From Aphidius gifuensis (lineage: Eukaryota > Arthropoda > Insecta > Hymenoptera > Braconidae), in the NCBI RefSeq assembly GCF_014905175.1, contig NC_057788.1:19624154-19688153 (forward strand): a stretch of DNA of 64,000 bases, read 5' to 3'. Below the pieces are notes generated by a model. It was not told the DNA's origin and did not search any database. It saw only the letters and a list, made by a program, of their open reading frames with translations. The position numbers and the translations under genes were made by a program. Numbering within the stretch: position 1 is the first letter of the stretch; each line of letters starts with the position of its first letter. Of this stretch, positions 32,614 to 43,052 are shown piece by piece.

Positions 32614-34230
32614 AAAATAATCTCAGCAACTGCCCAACCGATCATCGTGATTTTTTTTTTAAATAAAAGAGCTTATCTCGCAGATCGTTATAGGCGTTTA
32701 TTCAATTTCCTATCTTAATAAACAACCGAGTTATTAATTATAGCCCGTTATGCACCCAAGTCAACAAGCGGCGCTTCGGTAGTGGCTGCTATGCACTTAT
32801 AGATACAATCACAGAGTTGAAAAAAAAGAGATAACGCCCTATAGTCCCAAATGATTTATCTATTTGCGTTTTAACATAATCAAAAAATTGAAAAAAAATT
32901 AACAATAATATTTTTAAACCAACTAGCTTAGAAATCATCAAGCCGATAGATTAATAGAAGTGTAGGTCAAAATAAAGATGCACCCTGGTACAAATATTTC
33001 TCCAACTTTCTTCCAACTTTTTTCCGCCATTTCTTTACCTCTTTACGAAAATGACCCATGGTTGGAGAAATGGTGGATAAATTTCTCCAACCTTTCTCCA
33101 ACCAAAAATTTACTTCAACTTTTTTCCAACTTTTTTCCGCCATTTCTCCAACCTGAAATTTACTCCAACTTGTTTCCAACTAAAAATTTACTCCAATTTT
33201 TTTCCAACTTTTTTCGAACCATGGGTCATTTTCGTAAAAAAGTAGAGAAAGTTGGACAAAAGGTGGAGAAAGTTGGAAAAAAGGCGGAGAAAGTTGGAAA
33301 AAGTTGGAAAAATATTTCTACCAGGGCAAGCTTAAAAACTTTGGTAAATATTCGGTTCAAAGGAAATGTGTTATGTTAATATAAAATCAACTGTGTATTA
33401 AAATAAAAAAATATTTTTAACGTTAAGAATAATAAAATTCAGTCAGTGAGTACGTACTAATTTATTTAATGGATAACCTTGATTTAGATTTTCCATTAAT
33501 TCTGTCTTTAATGATAATAAAAATGGCAGTGCGAAATTATTTAATAATTATCATTATACCGTATTATTTCCTTCAAAAAAAGTTAATTTTATTCAAATAA
33601 TTAAGGTTGAAAGTAAATTCCATTGTCTAACAAAGTTTGGGTCCGAGAGGGGTATTCTACATATGGTTATAGAAAATATTCTCAATGCCCCCCTGTCCAA
33701 AGTATAACCACTATACTAGCAGGTTCTTAGGAGTATATGTGTCTGTAATCTATCTGGATAGACACACACATACTACTACAGCAGAGAAACAAGGAACAGC
33801 ACCATTTAAAATTATACGTCCACTGAATCCCTAGGAGAAAAAGGATCTATAATTGCTTTAATAATCCGTATTGTTAAGTAGAACAAATTGATAGTTGACT
33901 CAGCAATAATTGATAGAAATTCTTTCAACTACAAGCGTTAATATGTGTTCTGTACCTATTCCTAGGTGTTGAAGTTTTCAGTTTTGATATCAATTATCTA
34001 AAAAAAAAATGAGCACGAAAATTCTAGAAAATTCATGGGAATAGATGATTTTTCCGGCTTTCATTTGCAACCAAAAAATCGAAAATTGAATGACGGGAAA
34101 TATATTCAGCTCTCAACCGTAAGTTGGGAATATTATTTCAAGCTAGCTAGCTCCATTTTTTTTCAAACAAATGATAACATTCAAAAATTGTCAAATTAAT
34201 CCCGCGAGCAAAGCCGGGTTAATCAGCTAG
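32614..34230 (+). mobile_element. Helitron-like unit H2
   Basis: Second unit, starting within the 5' region (CTCAGCAACTGCCCAACCG, matching CTCAGCAACTACCGAACCG near 24863) and ending with CCCGCGAGCAAAGCCGGG and CTAG. It contains the CCCTGG element at 32993-33326. It is non-autonomous. Confidence 0.65.
32993..33326. mobile_element. CCCTGGTA-ended element, intact copy
   Basis: 334 bp, from CCCTGGTACAAATATTTC to TATTTCTACCAGGG. The interior is AACTTTTTTCC and GAAAGTTGG words. CA stands outside each end. H1 at the same place (near 31950) has no insertion, which confirms the ends. Confidence 0.75.
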
Positions 34231-34322
34231 TTTTATATAAATATTTATTTATTGAACAACTAGTCAGCCGAACACTTCTATTACTATTTCATGTATACTT
34301 TTTATTTTATGTATATATATTC

Positions 34323-34469
34323 ATGAAATAGAGTTTTTTCAGTTGCTCTTTTATCTTCAAGATTTTTGTCGGGATATCTTTTAATATTTTCCCGATATAT
34401 CAACTTTAGATGACTTAAGCTTTCAATATTATTGAATATTGAGTCGATTTCAGCCTCGTAATCTGACAT
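34323..34469 (-). pseudogene. J-domain exon, cassette A
   Basis: Minus-strand frame from ATG at 34469, with MSDYEAEIDSIFNNIESL and then a J-domain-like stretch in which the usual His-Pro-Asp reads YPD (...RYPDKNLEDKRATEK). The conserved splice acceptor TTTTTCAG lies a few bases ahead. J domains activate Hsp70 ATPases through their His-Pro-Asp loop; only about 50 residues are present here. It is the inverted counterpart of 39210 and 42552. Confidence 0.5.
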
Positions 34470-34649
34470 GTTAGAGCCTGAAAAATATAAATAAAATTAA
34501 TACAAATTATAATGGAAATGAATTTGATTTTAATTTAGTAGCTATCTCCTCAATATTTAAATAAAAAAAAAAAAAAAAAAAACAAAACAAAACCAACTAT
34601 TTGATGTTAAAACAATTTAATGTCAAATATTGATCGATTTTTTCAACAT

Positions 34650-34975
34650 CTTTTTTATGAGCGAATTAACGACAAACACATGATGGTGCATCATCGCCGC
34701 CACCACCACCACCGTGTATTTGTTCTATTATGATTGCTGTTGTTTATATATGATCAATATTGTTGTTGTTATTTTGATTTCCACTTGGTACATCATTTAT
34801 TAAATTATTATTTACTCCTGTTGTTGTTGTTTCATTGAATGATTCAATATTTAATCATATGTTTCATTTTTTGTCCTTTACAAATTCATTCAAGATCTTG
34901 AATTTATTTCGATCATGACAAACACGATCATAACAAGCACAAGCACTTGAATAACCACTATCTTGTGTATTATTT
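34650..34975 (-). repeat. Gly/Asp-rich (G) segment of cassette A
   Basis: On the minus strand this contains GATCATATATAAACAACAGC and a run of GGT/GGC codons ending in GATGATGCACCATCATG. Corresponding segments are at 38930-39020 (B) and 41080-41410 (C). Here the MITE found in cassette C at 41116 is absent. Confidence 0.55.
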
Positions 34976-35763
34976 GATTATTGGACAGATTCATTTCAAA
35001 TACTCAATATTTGATTTAAAATATTGTTACAACTACCAGTACAAGTCTCATGAAAATTACCAGACATTGGTATAGCACCTGGTCCTATTTTAAATTTTAC
35101 TGATTTAGGATTACCAGTACATTTATCAGATGTTTTTGATAATATTTCAGTGTCATTAATTGTCTCTTCAAATCCTATACAATCTAAAATACGATCTTTA
35201 CTATCTTTACTATATTATCCACATATATTTTATCCACATATATTATATACATTTTATCCACATATATTATTTATTGTTGTTTGGTATTGTGATTATGATA
35301 TTGCTGTTGTATTATGTCAAGCACTTAAATAACTACTATCTTGTGTATTAATTGTTTATTTAACAGATTTATTTTAGATACTCATTATTTGTTTAAAAAT
35401 ATTATTATAACCACCAGTACAAGTCTCATCAAAATTATCAGACATTGGTATAGCACCTGGTCGTATTTTAATTTTTACTGATTTAGGATTACTAGTACAT
35501 TTGTCACATTTTTCTGATAATATTTCAATGTCATTAATTGTTTCTTGAAATCCTATGCAATATAAAATACCATCTTTACTATCTTTACGTTCACGTGGTA
35601 CCACATTTCATCCAAATATTATTTATTGTTGTTCGGTATTGTTATTATGATGTTGCTGCCATATTATGTCAAGCACTTGCATAACCATTATCTTGTGTAT
35701 TATTTGTTTATTTAACAGATTAATTTTAAATACTCATTATTTGATAAAAAATAATATAATAAA
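34976..35763 (-). repeat. M modules 1 and 2 of cassette A
   Basis: Two tandem copies, on the minus strand, of a module of about 340 bp. The protein-like part reads VPRERKDSKDG, then DCIGFQETINDIEIL, CDKCTGNPKSVKFKIRPG and IPMSGNFHETCTGG in the better copies. Copy 2 (35604-35374) is open for 76 codons; copy 1 (35190-34990) has lost its start to an AT expansion of CCACATATATT words. The function is unknown. Confidence 0.5.
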
Positions 35764-36309
35764 TTATATATTGTATACAGGATGAAGCGTAAGTCGCGAA
35801 CAGTAGGTATACTACGAGATTGTACGTAAAATTTTAAATAGTACATGTTTTTACAGTTTGGGTCTACGACGCTTTGTGTCTGAGTTATTAACGTTTTAAG
35901 TTGACCAATGAGAATCGAGCGTCGATAATTATTATCATTATGGCGTCTGAACCCCCGTATGTGTTTACGCGCCATGAATTAAAATGTTTTTGTTTTTTTA
36001 ATTAATTCAAAATTCGAACGCCAGATAGAGCTAAATCATAAATTCGCTGGATGAATGCGCAGCTGCATACTCACACACACAGCACTCACACTAATTATGA
36101 CAAAATGATTATTTTTAATTTAAAATCACATTTATATTTTTGATCACATTATGTGATTTATTTTTTGATCACATTTTGATTTAAAAAACTTTTATATTCT
36201 TTTTGATCACATTATGTGATTATTCTATCAATGTGATCAATAAATAAATCACATAACGTGATCAAAAATATGATCTTGTCTAATTTAAAATCACATTTAT
36301 ATTTTTTAT
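35764..36309. repeat. Insertion with GATCACATTATGTGATT words
   Basis: This lies between inverted and direct M modules. 35764-36060 is of average GC and not recognised. 36110-36309 is built from the short palindrome GATCACATTATGTGATT repeated in both orientations, as in a small palindromic element. Confidence 0.45.
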
Positions 36310-36877
36310 AATCCTAAATCAGTAAAAATTAAAATACGACCAGGTGCTATACCAATGTCTGATAATTTTGATGAGACTTGTACTGGTGGTTATAATATTA
36401 TTTTAAAACGAATACTGAGTATCTAGAATAAATCTGTTGAATAAACAATTAATACGAAATATAGTGGTTATTTAAGTGCTTGACATAATAAGACAGCAAC
36501 ATCATAATCACAATACCAAACAACAATAAATAATATGTGGATAAAATGTGGTACCACGTGAACGTAAAGATAGCAAAAATGGTAATTTAGATTGTATAGG
36601 ATTTCAAGAGACAATTAATAACATTGAAATATTATTAGAAACATGTGATAAAGGTACTGGTAATCCTAAATCAGTAAAATTTAAAATACGACTAGATCCA
36701 ATACCAATGTCTGGTAATTTTCATGAGACTTGGACTGGTGGTTGTTATAATATTTTTAATCAAATAATGAGTATTGAAAATGAATTTGTCAAATAAACAA
36801 ATAAAACTCAAGATAGTGGTTATTCAAGTGCTATTGACATGATACGACAGCAACATCATAATCACAATACCAAAAAA
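36310..36877 (+). repeat. M modules of cassette B (partial and complete)
   Basis: A truncated module at 36310-36425 and a full one at 36548-36796 (82 codons; DCIGFQETINNIEIL, GNPKSVKFKIRLDPIPMSG). They are followed by the intermodule sequence AATACACAAGATAGTGG type and CAACATCATAATCACAATACC. The next element, E1a, interrupts it at 36878. Confidence 0.55.
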
Positions 36878-38560
36878 GACCTGGTAACGTTTGTTGGGGC
36901 GTGTTGCCCGCGTTACCCGTTGAAAATTAAAAATTTTCAATACTCCGGCTAGGGCCATGGTTATCTTAATTTTTCAGATATAATAAAATTATGGTTTTTA
37001 AATAATTTTATGGTTTATTGATAATAAAACTATTCAAAAATAAATCTTTATGTTTATTGATAAGTTTAGTGATAGAGTTTTTTGAGACGCAAAATAAGAG
37101 CCGATTACGAAGTTTTTAATCCAATTCTACGTTGAGTTATTTATTGCCTAATTTTTCAAAATTGATTAAAAATGCTATAACTTTCAGGATACTGAAGATA
37201 GAGACATTGTATTAGGCTCAATTGAAAGTTATTACTTCTGGCGAATGGCTAAGGAATCGGTGTGTTTTACCTGTTAATTTCTGAGCAATTAATGTAGCCA
37301 AAGAAATTAACAGGTCAGTCACAAATTTTTTTAAGCCATTGGTCGTATATATATCTTTTATTATATATCTTTTATATATCTTTTTTTTTTTCTAATTTCA
37401 AGGTTTTTATTTTCTGCTACAAAAACTATTGTTCAGAGTAGGAAAAGTCCATGTTGCGGGCGATAGAGTTTGCAAAAACGCATTTTTAAAGCCTAAAACG
37501 AAGTCTCTAGCTTAATTTTTTTACGAGTTATTGATGGCGCCATTTTGTCATTTTTTCGGACCGCCATATTTGGAGTTATTATCAACATGGAGACTTCGTA
37601 TTAGGCTTGAAAGAAGCGTCATCAAAAGATCTAGTGCTTTTTAAAAAATTTTTGTTTATGATGCATACTTTTTAAGAAAAAAAAAAAAATGTCTTTTTTT
37701 TTTTTTTAAATTTTAAGGTTTTGTTTTTTTGGTTCAAAAACTATTGTTCGGAGCAGAAAAAGTCCATGATGCGGGCGATAGAGTTTTCAAGAACGCATTT
37801 TTTGAACCTAAAATGAAGTCTCTATTTCGATTTTTTTACGAGTTATTGTTAGCGCCGTTTTTTGTTTTTTTTCGAACCATCATATTTGGAGTTATTATCA
37901 TCATAGAGACTTTGTATTAGGCTCAAAAGTAGCTCCTTCGAAAGATCTAGTGCTTTCCAAAAAATTTCTGTTCTATATTGCATACTTTTTGAGAAAAAAA
38001 AAAAAAAAAAAGACATTTTTAATTTCAAGGTTTTTTTTTTTTGGTTCGAAAACTATCGCTCATGGCGGAAAAATTCCATAATGCGGGCTCTAGAGTTTTT
38101 GTAGACGCATTTTTTGAGCCTAAAACGAAGTCTCTATCTTGATTTTTTTTATAAGTTATTGCTTGCCTAATTTTTTGCACCATTGAAAAAATTTTTGTAT
38201 AAACGTCTGTCTTTTTTTTATTTGAATGCTTATCCATTTTTAAGAAATAAAACATGATAGAGAAATATCTAAAGATCATATCAACCCTCGTAACTTATGC
38301 TCTCAGATTCATAGTTTAGATGGCATTTAATTTAGAACAAAGAACAAACATTTTCCAAAAATCGATTATTCCATGTTTTTTTCTAAAACTTTTAGTCACA
38401 GGGAAAAATTTTATGATGGTTTTCGAAGAGTTTTTCGAGGCGCTTCTTTTGAGCTACGAACGAACTTTCTAAGTTCAGTGGTTCAAAAGTTATAGACTTT
38501 TTTTTTTTTTCGTTGATAAATCCAATACTGCGGCTGAGCCTATGGCTCCTAGCCTCCGTA
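36878..38560. repeat. Repeat E1, copy a
   Basis: It starts GACCTGGTAACGTTTGTTGG and ends CTATGGCTCCTAGCCTCCGT. Inside, the anchor GCGGGCGATAGAGTTT recurs at about 37082, 37460, 37777, 38090 and 38424, a period of 310-380 bp. Each unit also has AACTATTGTTC and GAAGTCTCTA words. No TIR and no protein family. An uninterrupted homologous junction (CACAATACCAAACAACAAT, near 40267) marks the insertion point. Open frames within are repeat products. Confidence 0.6.
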
Positions 38561-38820
38561 ACAACAATAAATAATATGTGGATAAAATTTGGTACTACGT
38601 GAACGTAAAGATAGTAAAGATCGTATTTTAGATTGTATAGGATTTGAAGAGACAATTAATGACACTGAAATATTATCAAAAACATCTGATAAATGTACTG
38701 GTAATCGTAAATCAGTAAAATTTAAAATAGGACCAGGTGCTATACCAATGTCTGGTAATTTTCATGAGGCTTGTACTGGTAGTTGTAATAATATTTTAAA
38801 TCAAATAATGAGTATTTGAA
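38561..38820 (+). repeat. M module 4, cassette B
   Basis: Plus-strand module with a 76-codon frame at 38589-38819 (VLRERKDSKDRILDCIGFEE, then GNRKSVKFKIGPGAIPMSG). Past the TGA the same frame stays protein-like (NNTQDSGYSSACACYDRAC) through several stops. Confidence 0.5.
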
Positions 38821-39400
38821 ATGAATCTGTCCAATAATCAAATAATACACAAGATAGTGGTTATTCAAGTGCATGTGCTTGTTATGATCGTGCTTGTCAT
38901 CGTGGAAATCAAAATAAGAACAACAACATTGATCATATATAAACAACAGCAATCATAATAGAACAAATACACGGTGGTGGTGGTGGCGGCGATGATGCAC
39001 CATCATGTGTTTGTGGTTAATTCGCTCATAAAAAAGATATTGAAAAAATCGATCAATATTTGACATTAAATTTTTTTAACATCAAATAGTTCGTTTTGTT
39101 TTTGTTTTTTTTTTTTATTCAAATATTGAGGAGATAGCTACTAAATTAAAATCAAATTTATTTCCATTATAATTTGTATTAATTTCATTAATATTTTTCA
39201 GGCTGTAACATGTCAGATTACGAGGCTGGAATTGACTCAATATTCAATAATATTGGAAGCTTAAGTCATCTAAAGTTGATATATCGGGAGAATATCAAAA
39301 GATATCATCCCAACAAAAATCCTGAAGATAAAAGTGCAACTGAAAAAACTCAGTATTTCATGAATATATATGAAGAGATATTTCTCAATTGGTAATTGAT
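38821..39400 (+). pseudogene. G segment and J-domain exon, cassette B
   Basis: The G segment at 38930-39020 (six glycine codons, then DDAPSCVCG) is followed, after an acceptor TTTTTCAG near 39200, by the best-preserved J exon at 39210-39395. It has MSDYEAGIDSIFNNIGSLSH, then LKLIYRENIKRYHPNKNPED and KTQYFMNIYEEIF. The HPN in place of HPD would be expected to abolish Hsp70 stimulation. The frame ends at a stop that overlaps a possible donor (TTGGTAATT). A typical J domain is about 70 residues and this is about 60. Confidence 0.5.
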
Positions 39401-39444
39401 ATTTTAATACAATAATCTCGACATTTGAAGATATAAATTTTATA

Positions 39445-39687
39445 GTGTTTCCTGTTATTCCATGCATAATAGTTGAAGAACAACAACAGCAACAACAACA
39501 GCAACAACAAGATTATTTATATGACCCTTTCAATATTGATTCCGATGTTGAAATCATTTGTCAGTCACACAATCAACAACAACAACAAAAACAAGCACAC
39601 GTGTATCGTCTCCATCAGCAAATCAGAAGACTTAAAAAAAAATTCGACGTCAATATTCACAAATACAACGACAGCAAGATAACATAA
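39445..39687 (+). pseudogene. Gln-rich exon downstream of J exon B
   Basis: An 80-codon frame follows a possible acceptor (TTTTATAG at 39445). It has a run of ten glutamines, DYLYDPFNIDSDVEIICQSH and a second short Gln run, then basic RRLKKKFDVNIHKY to the stop. It may be the last exon of the J-containing gene of element Y, but the phase from 39395 does not join cleanly. No family is known. Confidence 0.35.
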
Positions 39688-39714
39688 ATAAATATAAACA
39701 ATTAAAAAACGATG

Positions 39715-39865
39715 AAACAGTTGCTGAAGCAACTGTGCCTGCCCTGCGGGGGGAATTTTAATTTCTTCATTGTAATTCGTGGATACAAATTTATTTTATT
39801 CTCTATTGTTACAATGATTACTGTTACAACTGAAAATTATTCATCATTTTGTTTGTTCCTTCCAT
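39715..39865. repeat. Segment shared with 61240-61390 (inverted)
   Basis: CAGTTGCTGAAGCAACTGTG, a near-perfect palindrome, then CCCTGCGGGGGGAATTTTAA and about 110 bp more match the reverse complement of X1 DNA at 61240-61390. It may be a piece of X2 or a shared terminal module. From 39866 to 40130 nothing further is recognised. Confidence 0.5.
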
Positions 39866-40129
39866 ATTTTCTTTAGTAAATTTAGTATCTTTACTTGGTT
39901 TATTAAATTTTTGAAGTGAAACTGCTTTAGAATGGGCAGTAAAAAAAAAAAACAAAAGATGGATGCAACGAAAGTAACGGTATGAAGGTAAGTAATTTTA
40001 AATTATTTTTTATCTTGTTTTATTTATTTATTCCCTTGACAACGATACGAAAAAATTTGTTTCAAAATTTTAGTTCCATGAAAGATTCAAGAGACAAAGG
40101 TGAATATTAAGGTTAAAACTTTTATTATA

Positions 40130-41115
40130 TACAATATATAGTTTATTATGTTATTTTTGATCAAATAATAAGTATTTAAAATTAATCTGTTAAATGAACA
40201 AATAATACACAAGATAATAGTTATTCAAGTGCTTGACATAATACGACAGCAACATCATAATCACAATACCAAACAACAATAAATAATATGTGGATGAAAT
40301 GTGGTACCACGTGAACGTAAAGATAGTAAAGATGGTATTTTAGATTGTATGGGATTTCAAGAAACAATTAATGACATTGAAATATTAGCAGAAAAATGTG
40401 AAAAATGTACTGGTAATCCTAAATCAGTAAAAATTAAAATACGACGAGGTGCTATACCAATGTCTGATAATTTTAATGAGACTTGTAATAGTGGTTATAA
40501 TAATATTTTTTAACAAATAATGAGTAGCTAAAATAAATCTGTTAAATAAACAATTAATACACAATTTATTAAGTGCTTGACATAATACGACAGCAACATC
40601 ATAATCACAATACCGAACAACAATAAATAATATGTGGATAAAATTTGGTACTACGTGAACGTAAAGATAGTAAAGATCGTATTTTAGATTGTATAGGATT
40701 TGAAGAGACAATTAATGACACTGAAATATTATCAAAAACATCTGATAAATGTACTGGTAATCGTAAATCAGTAAAATTTAAAATACGACTAGATCCTATA
40801 CCAATGTCTGGTAATTTTCATGAGACTTGTACTGGTGGTTGTAATAATATTTTAAATCAAATAATGAGTATTTGAAATAAATCTGTTCAATAATCAAATA
40901 ATACACAAGATAGTGGTTGTTAAAGTGCTTGTGCTTGTTATGATCGTGCTTGCCATGATCGAAATAAATTCAAGATCTTGAATGAATTTGTTAAGGACAA
41001 AAAAATGGAACAGATGATTAAATATTGAATCATTCAATGGAACAACAACAACAGGAGTAAAAAATAATTTAATAAATGATGTACCGAGTGGAAATCAAAA
41101 TAACAACAACAATAT
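40130..41115 (+). repeat. M modules 5 and 6 and intermodule, cassette C
   Basis: Tandem modules with frames at 40301-40513 and 40645-40875. They are the direct counterparts of the inverted modules at 34976-35763. After module 6 the sequence AAATTCAAGATCTTGAATG and the AACAACAACAACAGG stretch match cassette A. Confidence 0.55.
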
Positions 41116-41320
41116 TAGGTGCGTTCTTTCGTCAATTTTTTGTTGACGCATCATGACTGCGCATTTGCGCAAAAGCTGAAAAAGCACGTAAGTTTTTAAT
41201 TGTTTGTAAGTGTGAGTAACGCACACATACATACTTTGAAACTTTTACTTAATTCCTCGACTTCTGCGCAAATGCGTGGTCATGATGCGCCAACAAAAAA
41301 TTGACGAAAGAACGCACCTA
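41116..41320. mobile_element. TAGGTGCGTTCTTTCG MITE
   Basis: 205 bp, TA-bordered. Ends TAGGTGCGTTCTTTCGTCAA and GACGAAAGAACGCACCTA; inner arms CATGACTGCGCATTTGCGC and its mirror. Cassette A near 34756 has the empty site, CAATATTGATCATAT, so the ends are certain. The terminus resembles the TAGGTGCTTTCTTTTG family. Confidence 0.8.
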
Positions 41321-41510
41321 TTGATCATATGTATATAAACAGCAGCAATCATAATAGAACAAATACATGGTGGTGGCAGTGGCGGCGATGATGCGCCATC
41401 ATGTGTTTGTGGTTAATTCGCTCATAATAAAAATGTTGAAAAAATCGATTAATATTTGACATTAAATTTTTTTAACATCAAATAGTTCGTTTTGTTTTTT
41501 TTTTTTTTTT

Positions 41511-42448
41511 ACGGAGGGTAGGAGCCATAGGCTCAGTCGCAGTCTTGAATTCATCGGCGAAAAAAAAAAAACGCTCATATCTTACGAACTAAGGAACCGA
41601 GAGACTTCGTACCAGGCTCAAAAAAAGTGCATTAAAAAACTCTATCGCACGCGTAATGGGTTTTTTGCTCTATTGGTAATAGTTTTTAATCGAAAAACTA
41701 AAATGTAAATTTTGAAAAAAATTTTTTTCTCACTTAAAAATTTGTGGTGTCTAAACTTTCCATCAAAGAGTATTTATCACCACAGGTTTTTTGTTTGTGA
41801 ATTTTTTCTGTTTTATATTTCATCATTCTTCAATTATTATTTATGTAACTTAAAATAGTACATACGTTTTCATGTGAAAATTTTACAAGTTATAAGAACA
41901 GCGCAATAAATAACTCAACGCGAAATCAAAGGAGAGACTTCGTATAAGGCTCATATTATGAATCTCAAAAAACTCTATCGCCCGCATGATGGGTTTTTTC
42001 CCCTATCTATAATAGTTTTTGAGAAAAAAAAAAAAACCTTCAAAATTTGAAAAAAAATTCGGATATTTAATTTTTTTGCTCGAAAACTGTTATTGAGAGA
42101 AAAAAAAATCCGCAATGCCGTCACTAGATTTTTTTTTAGGCGCATAATTTGAGCCTAATACGAACTCCCTATCTCGATTATAACAAAAGTTGAGGCTCGC
42201 CGAAAAAAAAATAAAAAAACGGACCAAAAAATGGCATCATAGAGTTGAAATAAAATGTTTATAAGGCTCCAAAAAAAGCTTTGAAAAACTCTATTGCCTT
42301 TCTTTTAAATATGAAAAATGTTTTCGTTAATTAACGGTTAAAATATGTCTAAGCAATAAAAATAACAATGGCCCTAGCCGGAGTATTGAAAATTTTTAAT
42401 TTTCAACGGGTAACGCTGGCCACATGCCCCAACAAATGTTACCAGGTC
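41511..42448. repeat. Repeat E1, copy b (inverted)
   Basis: Inverted, shorter copy of 36878-38560, from ACGGAGGGTAGGAGCCATAG to GTTACCAGGTC. It carries four anchors (AAAACTCTATCGCCCGCAT type, near 41636, 41968, 42130, 42285). It lies in the poly-T stretch that cassette B still has uninterrupted near 39095. Confidence 0.6.
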
Positions 42449-42720
42449 TTTTTTTTTTATTCAAATATTGAAGAGATAGCTACTAAATTAAAATCAAATT
42501 TATTTCCATTATAATTTGTATTAATTTCATTTATATTTTTCAGGCTGTAACATGTCAGATAACGAGGCTGAAATTGGCTCAATATTCAATAATATTGAAA
42601 GCTTGAGTCATCTAAAGTTGATATATCGGGAAAATATTAAAAGATATCATCATTCATCCCGACAAAAATCCTGAAGATAAAAGCAACTGAAAAAACTCAG
42701 TACTTCATGAATATATATAC
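42449..42720 (+). pseudogene. J-domain exon, cassette C
   Basis: Starts at ATG 42552 after the same TTTTTCAG acceptor (MSDNEAEIGSIFNNIESL, then LKLIYRENIKRYHH). A short duplication around CATCATTCATCCCGAC shifts the frame, so the exon is broken at the position of the HPD motif. Confidence 0.5.
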
Positions 42721-43052
42721 ATAAAATAAAAAGTATACATAAAATAGTAATAGAAGTGTTTGGCTGACTAGTTGTTCAATAAATAAATATTTATATAAAA
42801 TTATATTCTGTGTTAAGTTTTTTAATTAGATTTTCATTTTCATATAACCTTAATATTATAACTAATCAATAAATTTAAAAATTTCTATTATAATTTTTAA
42901 TGACTGAATGAACATAATAGTTCACTCGGAATGAGAGCGAAAAAGACAACTAGTCAAAAATATATTAATGCAACGAGAGATCTTTCAATTACTATTTATT
43001 AGAATTACTAAAGAAGTTTCACTTCGCTGTGCGTACAATAACACACATCTTT

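Larger units (their letters stand above)
24806..34230 (+). mobile_element. Helitron-like block inserted in Y
   Basis: It starts TCTATATATATAAATGC and ends with the hairpin CCCGCGAGCAAAGCCGGG followed by CTAG at 34227-34230. The flanks are ...ATAA and TTTTATAT..., and the uninterrupted right arm of Y near 42797 reads ATATAATTTTATATAAA on the opposite strand, so insertion was between A and T as Helitrons do. The block holds two related units: 24806 to about 32613 (split by the LINE) and about 32614-34230. The second lacks the first 60 bases. Neither encodes Rep/helicase. Confidence 0.7.
24551..43050. mobile_element. Element Y: giant inverted-repeat element with J/M cassettes
   Basis: Left end AGATGTGTGTGATTGTACGC at 24551; right end the reverse complement (GCGTACAATAACACACATCT) at 43050. 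The left arm is 24551-24805 and resumes after the Helitron block at 34231. The right arm runs back from 43050 through 42800 to about 40130 and matches the left one for more than 1.5 kb apart from insertions. Without the Helitron block Y is about 9.1 kb. It carries cassette A inverted (34323-35604), B direct (36310-39400) and C direct (40130-42720), plus two E1 insertions and a MITE. No transposase is recognised. Confidence 0.6.
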
